Below are positions 1 to 8,986 of a DNA stretch of 64,000 bases, in pieces. The notes beneath the pieces were generated by a model. It had not been told where the DNA came from and made no database searches. It worked only from the letters and a program-made list of their open reading frames with translations. This stretch comes from Calothrix sp. NIES-4101 (GTDB taxonomy: Bacteria; Cyanobacteriota; Cyanobacteriia; Cyanobacteriales; Nostocaceae), in assembly GCA_004296455.1 (NCBI GenBank), contig AP018280.1, positions 4,340,001-4,404,000 on the forward strand. The letters run 5' to 3'. Both the position numbers and the translations under genes were made by a program. Position 1 is the first letter of the stretch. The number at the start of each line of letters is the position of its first letter.

Positions 1-3000
1 ATCGCGGATGGGGTTGTATTCTTGGAAAGCTTGCAGACCGTTGTCGTATAGTGGTGAGTCATTGACTAACCCGGAACTCGCACCATATAAAGCTTGATCT
101 GCGGCTGAGGCGGTGGCTAAATTCTCACCGCCTGTGAAATCGTTGACTACCTCATGGTCATCAATGGTTGCCAAAATAGAAGTTGAAGCCCGTAAATCTT
201 GCCAAGTATTTTTACCATAGCGATCGCTGTAGACTTCTGCTTGTTTAGCGCGGTAATCTTCTAAAGTTGTAGCTTGGGCTTTTTCTGTGCCATCTGGGTT
301 TCTCAGTCCGGGTGAGGGGTAGTCTGCATAGATGGTATCGCCAAATTCAAAGAAGAATTTCAGGTTGGCATCATCTGCATTGCTAATAGCTGGATAGGGT
401 GCTAATTCTCCCCGCCAGTCCCCAGAGACACCAAATTTTAACCCTGCTTTTGTGCCAATATTTGCCGCCGTACTAAATTTACCTGTAGCGGTTGCGCCTG
501 CTGCGTCGGTGACTCTGTAGTAATACTGGGTTCCTGCTTGCAGTCCCGCCACTTCAACTTTCACAGGCTGGTTGATATTAGTAACGCTGACGGTTTTTGT
601 GCCTGCGATCGCATTAAAGTTGGCATCAGTTGCATATTCAAATTTCACGTCCCCAGGGAAAATACTCCGCGCCCAGAGAACTGTAGAGTTTTGGGTGGTA
701 TCACCACTGGCGATTCCATTCACCGAAATTGGTGTTGCAGTATTAGCAACTTGTTGACGGCTGGTTGCGGTTGAACTCCAGTTACCATCAATAGGGGTAA
801 TGGTAATATTTCGCTCTAAGAATCTGCCCCCTTCCGATGACAAATCTCCTGTACCTGTATTGCTGGAAGCCCCTAAAGTTAAGCCAGGAACTCCGGGCTG
901 AATCTCAGCTACCTTTAAACCCAGGCTGCTAGCTTGGTCAAATTTGGTAACTGCAACCCCTGTAATTGTGCTGAATTTGGCAATATCGGGATTATAAGCA
1001 GGGATATTGATATTTAAACCTGTTCCTTTCGGCAGTAAATCTGCATTACTACCTTGAGTGGCTTGGAGTTGGTTAATCGCATCAACAACCAACCTCGCAC
1101 CGATTTCATAGGCTTTTTCCGTGCTGGATTTATCGCCTGTTTGTAACCCAGCAAGGTCAATTCCTGCACTAACTGCGATCGCCGGAATGCCATTTTGTAA
1201 TGCAGTTACCGCCGCGCTGATTGTACCAGAAGAAACGGCATCTAAACCGATGTTTTCACCTTCATTAATGCCGGAAATCACCAAATCGGGTTTATTTATA
1301 TTCTCCTTAGATAATATGTAATCAAGTCCCGCCCAAGTGGTGACAACTGGAGTCCCATCGACATACCATTTGTTTTTGCTGGTATCAAATTCTACAACTT
1401 CCATATTCTGGAAAATCTTATCGGTGTTGATGGAAGTACCTTTCCCGCTTTGCTGGTCTTTGGGTGCGACTAAAATCACGTTGTGACCAGCAGACGTTAA
1501 AGTTTTGTAGATGACATCAATACCTTTGGCTTGATAGCCATCATCATTCACCAGCAGAATATTTAACGCCTTGCTAGCAGGCTTGATTGCATCCATTAAA
1601 CCTGGGACTTTTAGGTTAGCAAGAGAACTCAGTGCTTGGCGTTCACTTTGGGTTGTACTCCAATCGCCATCAAAGGGAGTTACCGTCACTCGCCCTGCTA
1701 AGAATTGTTCGCCTTCTGAGAATGGTTTTGGTGTTGTCCCATCAGGTAAGGAATTTTGAGTATAAAGTATGCCTTGTCCTGTGCCAAAGTTAGGCGGTAA
1801 TTCCCCAAATTTGAAATCAAAACTACCTGCACTGTCAAACTCTGTAAAAGCTATACCTTGAATTTTGTCAGTTGCCGGGATATTGACATTTAAACCAATA
1901 CCTTTTGGTAAGATAGCGGGATTATTGCCTTGTTTTGCTTGTAATTGGGCAATTAAATCGACAACGTAATTAGCACCAACATCGTAGGCTTTATCAGTAC
2001 TGGGGTAGCCTGCACTACGTTCTGCTAGTTTAACACCCGCACTGACTGCGATCGCAGGCACACCGCGATTTAATGCTGAAACTGCGGCGCTGAGAGTCCC
2101 GGAAATGATTCCTTCTAAACCGAGATTTTCGCCTTCGTTAATCCCAGAAATCACTAAATCTGGGGGGTTATCTTTTAATATGTAATCGATTCCTGCCCAA
2201 GTGGTGACAACTGGTTTACCATCGACATACCATTTATTTGGTTCATAATTAACAACCTCTAATTGTTTGCCAAATTTCTCGGTATCCAAGGCTGTACCTT
2301 GACCACTTTGTTGTTGCTTTGGTGCAATTAATGTGACTTTATGACCCGCCGCAACTAATTTGTTGTAGAGAACATTTATCCCTTTTGCCTGATAGCCATC
2401 ATCATTTACTAAGAGAATGTTCAGGGATATTTTCGGTTTAGTAACTGCGATGTTATTTGGTAACTCCAAAATTCCCAATCTTTCAGCAGGGGTCTTACCT
2501 GTAACGTTGAAATCGTTGTCATTAATTAACGCTAAAGTGTTGGGTGCAACTAATGCTAAACCCTCTAATTTTTCGACTCCGGTATAACCTAACTGGGCAG
2601 CATTGGCGATTAAGCTTTTGCTCACAGGGGTAATTTTAGCAGTTGTTAACTCAGCCGGAGTTAGTTGTTCAATGGTCTTCCCATTAGGCAAAGTAAAGTT
2701 AGCAGGATTATGGATGTTTGTCGCACCTGCCAAATTAATTTGATAGATTAATTTGTTACCAGCAGATGTTCCATTATCATCACGTTCCACAACTGCAAAT
2801 TTATCGTTCCCCAGAGAAACTGCATCGCCGATTTTATCTGTGGCTGGTAGACCTTCGAGAAGATATAAATACTCGCCTGTTACCTGTTTACTGATGATAT
2901 CAAATTCTAAAATTCTCAGATTGCGAGAAGCTTTAGAAACTGTATCACTAGCATTAACAGGATTATCAATTGGACTTTGAATAAAGGCGTATAATTTAGA

Positions 3001-6000
3001 ACCTTCTAAAGCCACAGCTTCAAATCCGCGATTGTTGCGGCGTTGGGCGTAAAATTCTGGTAATATCTCAGTTCCAAAAGTACCCGCGCTTTGATCTGGG
3101 TTGGGTGCAGTTGCGGTTCCTTTGGGGATAAATCTATCAATTAATTTACCCTGACTATCAAAATAGTAAATTGCGGGACGGTATTCATCTACCATCCAAT
3201 AATCACTGTTTTCTGCAACTACAATTCCTTCTAAATCTGCACCTAACGGATCATTAGGTAGAGGTTTATTATCTAAATCAACGCCAATTTCATCGGTATA
3301 AGCTGTACCATTCGCCCCAGCTTGTAAATTTGGTAGTCCGGTTAATGGGGTTTTACCATCTGGGCGGAATAACCCAGTACGTTTAGTAATTGTAATTTCG
3401 CCTGTGCTGCGGTTGAGTTCAAAACTGACGATTTCTGGTTGGAAATTTGGTAAGTAAAATGGTCGATTTGCACCCACATGTTCACCATTAGGGCCTCTGT
3501 CTGTGTGGGTAACAAATCGCAGATTACCATTAGGTGCAATTCCTTGGAAATATAACCCAGAAAAACCACCTAAGAAAATATCTTCGCCTTTGGAAGTTGT
3601 ACCTAACTTTGGTAAGTTTTTAAAGTCGTAAATAGTTAATTTAGGTTGAGCAACAGGATTGCGCGGATTGTAACTAGTGGTGTCAATATTTAAAGGAGTG
3701 GAGAAGGTGTTAGCGATATTTTCCCAAGGTACTAATTTGAAATTAGAGTTGATATTTTCTGTTTCATCACCATCGCTAACTAGTTTTGCAGGTTCATTAG
3801 AACCATCTTGAGTGACAAATAAACCGTTGGGGAAGTTAGGGCCAAGGGGTACGTTAACAACATCTGCACCATCAGATTCTTGTACACTATCAATTCCCCC
3901 ATTGTTCCCAACCGCAAAGTTACCTAAGTAATCATTATTGCCTTCACGGGTGTAAGCAACAAAGGTATTATCACCTTGGCTAGATGCTAACAAATAGCCT
4001 GTACCATTTTTACCGTAGTAGATAGTTAATCCTTCCACATCATCGGTAAGGTAATTACCACCCAAGCCTTTAACTTTATCAATTAACTTCCCTGTTGTAC
4101 CGCCGTCGGGTTCTGCTTGGAATTTCCAAATACCAACATCTTCTTGACCAATGTAGATAAAACCAGTTTCTTGGTCAACAACCATCCCCTCAGTCTGCGC
4201 TGTACGTTCAGGGTCAGCAGGGGAAGGAATGGTGAATTCCCGCACCCGTTCCGCGCCAATTTTACCATTACCTTTATCTATGAGTTTGAACTGGGCGATA
4301 TCTCCAGTTTCCCGACGACTGGTAAAGACGTAGTAATCATTGGTAATGGGACTACGATATAAAGCTAGTCCGTAGGAACTGCGAGAAGATGAGGAATAGG
4401 GCGCAAGAAAGGGTGGTGCTTGGAAAATCGTCCCCAGACTGCTATCGGTAATATTTTCGAGATACTTACCGGAGGTGGTGGGATTGGGATTAATTTTGAA
4501 TATTGCTAGTTTATCGTTACCGCGATCGCTCGCAACGGCAATATCTATTTTTTCATTACCTAATTCAAAACCATATTGCAAATCAATGTTGTTGTAGCGA
4601 ATACCGCCAGGATTCACTTCCTGCAACAGTTTACCTGACAAGTCATACACCCGCAGTCCGGCATTTTTCACTGAGGTGAGAACTAAGCTACCAGCCGTAT
4701 TGTTAGCATTAATATAAATAGCTGGGTCATCAGCATCAGCGCGTTGGTCTGTTGGTAATGTCTCATCGTCTAATAAATCAGGACGAGTTTCCACCCTTGG
4801 TGCGGCGGTAGGTACTAAATCTGCACCCAAAGTTAAGATTTGGGTATATTGGGTTGTACCAAAGTTGTTGTCACTCACCAAAACAATCGATTGGCGACCA
4901 TCAGCTAATTTCGGCCCGAAAGCTATACCCTCAATGTTATCTGTACCAGTAATTGGATGATTGGGGTCTGTGGGTAAATTCAGGTCATTTAAATTCAATA
5001 CAAGCCGCTTTTGGGCTGGTTGAATAGCAGCTAATTGAGTGGCGCTTAAATCTTTGATTGCGTCGATACTGCTAATATCCGTTGCACCTTGTAGGGAAAT
5101 TTCGTAGATTTTAATCTCATTCCCGAAACCCTGTGCAAAAGAACGTTCTAAAGCTAGTAATGTACCGCGATTATCAATTGCTAATAAATCCACCAAGCCG
5201 TTATCAGTAGCACCTGTAGCTGGATTTGGGGTAACAGATGCATCTGTAATATAGAGATATTCCTTTTCAGGCTGTCCCGTTACCAGATTGTATTGCAAAA
5301 TCCGCGAACGGCTACCTGTGGTAGTGGAAACCCTTGGTCCATCTTGAAATAAAGCGTTTTCTGTGGCGGTGAATAAAGTTTTTTGGTCAGGTGTAATTGT
5401 CAGACTTTCAAACGCCAAGTTGTTGTATACCCCTGCGGTTTGGGTATCGCCAGCATCGACAATACTGTTATTGTTAGTATCCTGAACAACGGGTAAAAAC
5501 TTCTTGGGGACAGCCAAACTGTGAACTTCTTGCCCCGTAGTCAGGGAAAATTCTTTAATAAAGGGATTGGTAACACGACCAGCACCAGGATTGACTTCAC
5601 CTTCAGAGGAAATAAAGACCGTACCATTGTTAGTTAAAGCAATCCCTTCAGGGTCGAGACTATTGAGAGCAAAGAAATTACCGTTAGCATCTTTTAGCGG
5701 CGTAACATTGGTAAAAGTCGCCCCAGTTGTAGCAATTTTTGCCGGGTCAGTAGTAAAAGTATAAAAGCGGGCGGGTGCAAATTGAGAGCGATCGTCAGAA
5801 ATAGCGTAGAATTGTTTTTCATCTGCATCATAGGCGACACCAGACAACCCACCCAAAGGCGCTTGTACACCATTTACCGTTCCCGCTTCACCAGAGGGAA
5901 TAAAGCCTGTAGGTAAGATAGTTTGTCCCAAAAATCCCACTTCAGGAATCGTTTTCCCTGCTGTTGTCGGCCCTGCTTGTACATCTGCATATACTAAACG

Positions 6001-7149
6001 ATGGTCGGAACTAGGAAAACCACCGGGAAGACTGGCGTTAAAAGTACCTACTAAAGGAAAATTAGGGTCACTATTTACAGGCCAAAACACTACGGAATTA
6101 TTAACAGTCAAATCAGCGGAGGGTAATACATAGTCAGTCCGCAAATTACCTGGTGCAGTATCAGCAAAATCTGCGGTATCAAAATTAGCATTCCCTTTTT
6201 GGTTAACATTTGCACCACCCTGTAAAGTTGCTTGTTGCGCTGCGCCGGGACTGGTGGGGATGACATTAGTATTGATACCAGGATTCTGTAATAGTTGGCG
6301 AATAGCATTGTCATAACTATCACCATCCACTGGATCGGCATTTTGGTCGCCCATAATTACAAAGCGCGAACCAATAGCAATCCCGCCTTTTTTACCTGCA
6401 TCATCATAAATGTAATCGCCTTTATCTGGGGTGATATAATCTGCCCAAAAGCGAATCTCATCATGATTGCGCTTACCGTTGCGGTCTTCGGTTCCATCAA
6501 AGGTTGGTGGTGTGGGATGACTCAAGAGAACATGAATTGTCTCACCGTTACTTTTAATTGGAACATCCCAATGACTCTTGGAAGAAAGGCGTAAGGCGTT
6601 TTGTTCTTCTGGCGAATACCAAGGAGTATTAGAATTAGGAGTTGAAATACTAGAAAGCAAAGAATCTGGCATATCCTGCCACAGAAAATTTTGGAAGGTG
6701 CGAATATTAGCAGTATCAATAGGATATTTAGAAAGTAACAACATCCCAAACTGACCAGGAAAATTACCAAATCCTAAAGCATCATCACCGTATCCAGATG
6801 CGCCTGGGGTTGTAACAATTTTCCCGTCATTATTTAAATCGAACCCCGAAGCAATTCCTGTATTTGAAGGTGCGATATAAAAGTAGGGATAATTAACAGG
6901 ATTTGCACCATTTTGGCTCACAGCAAGATAATTTTGCTGGAATAATTGCACCGCCTGTTGAGGATTCGCTTGGACGTAATCGAACTCGTTGACTAATAAT
7001 ATATCTGGATTGTTGCGTTGGATAATTTCCGCAACTGCTTTCGCCTGATTATTATTAGGTGTAGATAAATCAGTAATTAACTGACCATCAGCATTGCGGT
7101 TCAGGGAAGCATTGAATTGGGAAAAGCGGATTATGTTGGAAGATGTCAT
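1..7149 (-). CDS. Giant multi-domain phosphatase/phytase/nucleotidase (C-terminus beyond the left edge)
   Basis: One open frame runs from ATG at 7149 to the window edge, 2383 codons with no stop. In order: an endonuclease/exonuclease/phosphatase fold (about residues 1-385, starting MTSSNIIRFSQFNASLNRNA, with GDQNADPVDGDSYDN and SSDHRLVYADV); an esterase-like phytase domain (about 420-770, GLSGVAYDADEKQFYAISDD); a beta-propeller phytase domain (about 800-1090, DDPAIYINANNTAGS); a second esterase-like phytase domain (about 1195-1555); two SurE 5'/3'-nucleotidase domains (about 1570-1815 and 1860-2115, each opening LNILLVNDDGYQAKGI); and the start of a PhoD-type alkaline phosphatase (from about 2138, NGIASGDTTQNSTVLWAR). 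There is no N-terminal signal peptide, so export by type I secretion through an unseen C-terminus is likely (inference). The domain set points to scavenging phosphate from nucleic acids, phytate and nucleotides. The Pho-box-like site upstream agrees with this. Confidence 0.88.
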   Translation of the reverse strand, partial: MTSSNIIRFSQFNASLNRNADGQLITDLSTPNNNQAKAVAEIIQRNNPDILLVNEFDYVQANPQQAVQLFQQNYLAVSQNGANPVNYPYFYIAPSNTGIASGFDLNNDGKIVTTPGASGYGDDALGFGNFPGQFGMLLLSKYPIDTANIRTFQNFLWQDMPDSLLSSISTPNSNTPWYSPEEQNALRLSSKSHWDVPIKSNGETIHVLLSHPTPPTFDGTEDRNGKRNHDEIRFWADYITPDKGDYIYDDAGKKGGIAIGSRFVIMGDQNADPVDGDSYDNAIRQLLQNPGINTNVIPTSPGAAQQATLQGGANVNQKGNANFDTADFADTAPGNLRTDYVLPSADLTVNNSVVFWPVNSDPNFPLVGTFNASLPGGFPSSDHRLVYADVQAGPTTAGKTIPEVGFLGQTILPTGFIPSGEAGTVNGVQAPLGGLSGVAYDADEKQFYAISDDRSQFAPARFYTFTTDPAKIATTGATFTNVTPLKDANGNFFALNSLDPEGIALTNNGTVFISSEGEVNPGAGRVTNPFIKEFSLTTGQEVHSLAVPKKFLPVVQDTNNNSIVDAGDTQTAGVYNNLAFESLTITPDQKTLFTATENALFQDGPRVSTTTGSRSRILQYNLVTGQPEKEYLYITDASVTPNPATGATDNGLVDLLAIDNRGTLLALERSFAQGFGNEIKIYEISLQGATDISSIDAIKDLSATQLAAIQPAQKRLVLNLNDLNLPTDPNHPITGTDNIEGIAFGPKLADGRQSIVLVSDNNFGTTQYTQILTLGADLVPTAAPRVETRPDLLDDETLPTDQRADADDPAIYINANNTAGSLVLTSVKNAGLRVYDLSGKLLQEVNPGGIRYNNIDLQYGFELGNEKIDIAVASDRGNDKLAIFKINPNPTTSGKYLENITDSSLGTIFQAPPFLAPYSSSSRSSYGLALYRSPITNDYYVFTSRRETGDIAQFKLIDKGNGKIGAERVREFTIPSPADPERTAQTEGMVVDQETGFIYIGQEDVGIWKFQAEPDGGTTGKLIDKVKGLGGNYLTDDVEGLTIYYGKNGTGYLLASSQGDNTFVAYTREGNNDYLGNFAVGNNGGIDSVQESDGADVVNVPLGPNFPNGLFVTQDGSNEPAKLVSDGDETENINSNFKLVPWENIANTFSTPLNIDTTSYNPRNPVAQPKLTIYDFKNLPKLGTTSKGEDIFLGGFSGLYFQGIAPNGNLRFVTHTDRGPNGEHVGANRPFYLPNFQPEIVSFELNRSTGEITITKRTGLFRPDGKTPLTGLPNLQAGANGTAYTDEIGVDLDNKPLPNDPLGADLEGIVVAENSDYWMVDEYRPAIYYFDSQGKLIDRFIPKGTATAPNPDQSAGTFGTEILPEFYAQRRNNRGFEAVALEGSKLYAFIQSPIDNPVNASDTVSKASRNLRILEFDIISKQVTGEYLYLLEGLPATDKIGDAVSLGNDKFAVVERDDNGTSAGNKLIYQINLAGATNIHNPANFTLPNGKTIEQLTPAELTTAKITPVSKSLIANAAQLGYTGVEKLEGLALVAPNTLALINDNDFNVTGKTPAERLGILELPNNIAVTKPKISLNILLVNDDGYQAKGINVLYNKLVAAGHKVTLIAPKQQQSGQGTALDTEKFGKQLEVVNYEPNKWYVDGKPVVTTWAGIDYILKDNPPDLVISGINEGENLGLEGIISGTLSAAVSALNRGVPAIAVSAGVKLAERSAGYPSTDKAYDVGANYVVDLIAQLQAKQGNNPAILPKGIGLNVNIPATDKIQGIAFTEFDSAGSFDFKFGELPPNFGTGQGILYTQNSLPDGTTPKPFSEGEQFLAGRVTVTPFDGDWSTTQSERQALSSLANLKVPGLMDAIKPASKALNILLVNDDGYQAKGIDVIYKTLTSAGHNVILVAPKDQQSGKGTSINTDKIFQNMEVVEFDTSKNKWYVDGTPVVTTWAGLDYILSKENINKPDLVISGINEGENIGLDAVSSGTISAAVTALQNGIPAIAVSAGIDLAGLQTGDKSSTEKAYEIGARLVVDAINQLQATQGSNADLLPKGTGLNINIPAYNPDIAKFSTITGVAVTKFDQASSLGLKVAEIQPGVPGLTLGASSNTGTGDLSSEGGRFLERNITITPIDGNWSSTATSRQQVANTATPISVNGIASGDTTQNSTVLWARSIFPGDVKFEYATDANFNAIAGTKTVSVTNINQPVKVEVAGLQAGTQYYYRVTDAAGATATGKFSTAANIGTKAGLKFGVSGDWRGELAPYPAISNADDANLKFFFEFGDTIYADYPSPGLRNPDGTEKAQATTLEDYRAKQAEVYSDRYGKNTWQDLRASTSILATIDDHEVVNDFTGGENLATASAADQALYGASSGLVNDSPLYDNGLQAFQEYNPIRD

Positions 7150-7406
7150 AGATAAATTTGCAAGAGATTGAGTTTTAGAAGCTTAAAGCCATCATTTTAT
7201 TAGGCAATAGTTTATAAATATGTATTAAGTTTTTAGTAAAAAATATCGAATCCTGTTACTCAAATATTTGCTGACTAGCAAGAAGAATTAGCCTGATGCT
7301 AAGAAGCATAAGTGCAAAGAATAATAGTTGAATATTTCTAAGCCTTCCCTAGCTATATTCAGCAAAATTTATTTATACAAGTTCAATTCCTCAATTTATC
7401 TTGGTA

Positions 7407-7436
7407 AAGTTAAGAAATAGCTAGCAAACGGTTAAA
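7407..7436 (-). promoter_or_regulatory. Pho-box-like operator upstream of the giant phosphatase
   Basis: Read on minus, three 8-bp units are separated by exactly 3 bp each: TTTAACCG, GCTAGCTA and CTTAACTT, with TTT as both spacers. The outer two units fit the cyanobacterial SphR/PhoB half-site pattern YTTAAYNN; the middle one is degenerate. The site lies about 258 bp upstream of the phosphatase ATG. AT-rich candidate -10 hexamers (such as TATAAA) follow it. The remaining bases of 7150-7406 show no convincing gene. Confidence 0.55.
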
Positions 7437-7689
7437 AAGAATAATTGGGGTTGCTAAAGAGGCAAATACAGCATTTTTTATATATTGTGCACAATCTTGG
7501 GTAAAAGACTTATGAGTCATCGACAGCAGCAAAGATTGATTATTATATTACAATATCTTCGCCAAAAGTATGAATGGCAAAAACCTTTTTGCCGTCAAGG
7601 TTTTCAGCTAAAACAAATATCGGTTTTATCTGTTTGGCTGCGACTCCAGAGTCCTTATATATCAAGCTTTATAACGTAAAAATACTGTG

Positions 7690-8490
7690 CGGAAATACCG
7701 GACATGGTTTTTAAGTTATCTGGAATTTATAAAGGCTATTTCACTCATACGAAAAAAACTTGCTCCTACAAGCTTTGATGTTATGTCATCACTCAGAAAT
7801 CTGGCGAAGGTATTGGAAAAAGCGATAGTTTTATATTTAGCATTACGTTATCCACCCAGCTTGGTAAAACTTGCTCTTAGCGATGTAAAGCTGGTTTCCC
7901 TGACTTGCTTTAACGGACTTCCCCATCTCATCGCACCTGTTGCCGAGGATGCTGCAAATACCCTGCAAATTTTCAATTATTTGGTTGCATAACAGGAACT
8001 TCGCTATTTAGAGTTTAAACGGGTGGGGGTTGAAAATATCAAAGAGTACAACCAAATGTTTACCAATTGTCCCATGCCCCGGATTGTTTCGGTGACAGAT
8101 GAATGTTTTGATTTGCTGTCGGATAGCACCTACAAAGACCAAATCGAAACAGCATTGATGAAATTATTAGCAAAAGCAGGTGCTGCGGGAATCAATATTT
8201 TCTTGTTTACCCAACGTCCAGATAAGGATGTGATTAAACCATTAATTAGGTCAAACTGTTCGGGAAAGGTTGCGTTTATGGTGTCCCGTCCCGAAGATAG
8301 CGGGATTATCTTGGGTAATCCTGATGACGATCGCGCAGCAAGTTTGTTGGGTGGTGGGGATATGCTGTATAAGTCACCCAAGGGTGTGATGCGTCTCCAG
8401 GGTTTGTATTTGGGTGGTAAGGCTAATTTTCAAGAGTATCTTAACCAAGCGATGAGTACAGTTTCTAACACTCCTTTTTGGGATTCATGA
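7690..8490 (+). pseudogene. Decayed FtsK/SpoIIIE-type DNA translocase, C-terminal part
   Basis: The longest intact stretch (8023-8490, 155 codons) matches the FtsK ATPase core: VTDECFDLLSDS (Walker B region), AGINIFLFTQRPDKDVI, GKVAFMVSRPEDSGIILG and LLGGGDMLYKSPKGVMRLQG. The same frame continues upstream through LTCFNGLPHLIAPVAEDA, but a TAA at 7990-7992 interrupts it where the family usually has an acidic or amide residue (A-stop-QELRYLEFKR). A Walker-A-like SGEGIGKSD is readable only in another frame near 7790-7820, so at least one frameshift is also present. Proteins of this type occur on cyanobacterial plasmids and integrated elements. It sits between the giant phosphatase and the glycan cluster and is probably a relic. 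Confidence 0.75.
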
Positions 8491-8986
8491 TTTTACGAAG
8501 ACTCAGGAAAACCAGAGTATATCAAAGTAGGAAAACCAATCTCAGGCAGGCGAGTGTCAAAGTCGTCTTGGTTTTTGGGCACCTTACATATTAGTTGGTA
8601 ATTGGCTGTAATTTTGTAAAGCTTCTCAGGCAAAAACGCGATCGCATTCCCTTCAAATACCCCAAACCGCGATCGCACACTCAAAATTTCCCCACAAACG
8701 CGATCACCATCCCAAAACTCGATTCGTCATTGCGAGGAGGAACAACGTTGCTTGCATCCCGAAGGGTAGCGATCTCCTAATTTTTGGGACAATGATACAA
8801 AAGTTTACATGAACTGACTCATATCCTTTGATTCACCTTGATTGAATCTGCTGTATTATTTATGATTTATCGTCGCAACTCCTCAAATACTTGGAATGCG
8901 TCGTTGCTAAAGCTAGCGCAGGTACATGGTAAGTAAATTACAGCATCCTTTTAGCCCTGAGTAGAATATTTAATCAAAGCAAACAT
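8491..8986. other. Non-coding stretch before the glycan cluster
   Basis: No credible gene is seen. It contains HIP1-like GCGATCGC sites and a dispersed repeat (8725-8779), and must hold the promoter of the Wzc-like gene at 8987. A GTA...TAC pair at 8929-8941 has 7 rather than 8 intervening bases, so it is not counted as an NtcA site. Confidence 0.5.
8725..8779. repeat. Dispersed repeat with the CGTCATTGCGAGG core
   Basis: The stretch begins with CGTCATTGCGAGG and ends AGCGATCTCC, a composition seen in dispersed palindromic repeats of many bacterial genomes including Nostocales. Only one copy is in the window, so the assignment rests on general knowledge. Confidence 0.4.

Noticed and set aside
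538-774. Plus-strand and frame-shifted ORFs across 1-7100
   Set aside because: All are antisense shadows of the single continuous minus-strand phosphatase frame.
8929-8941. GTA...TAC resembling an NtcA site before the Wzc-like gene
   Set aside because: Only 7 bases lie between the half-sites instead of 8.
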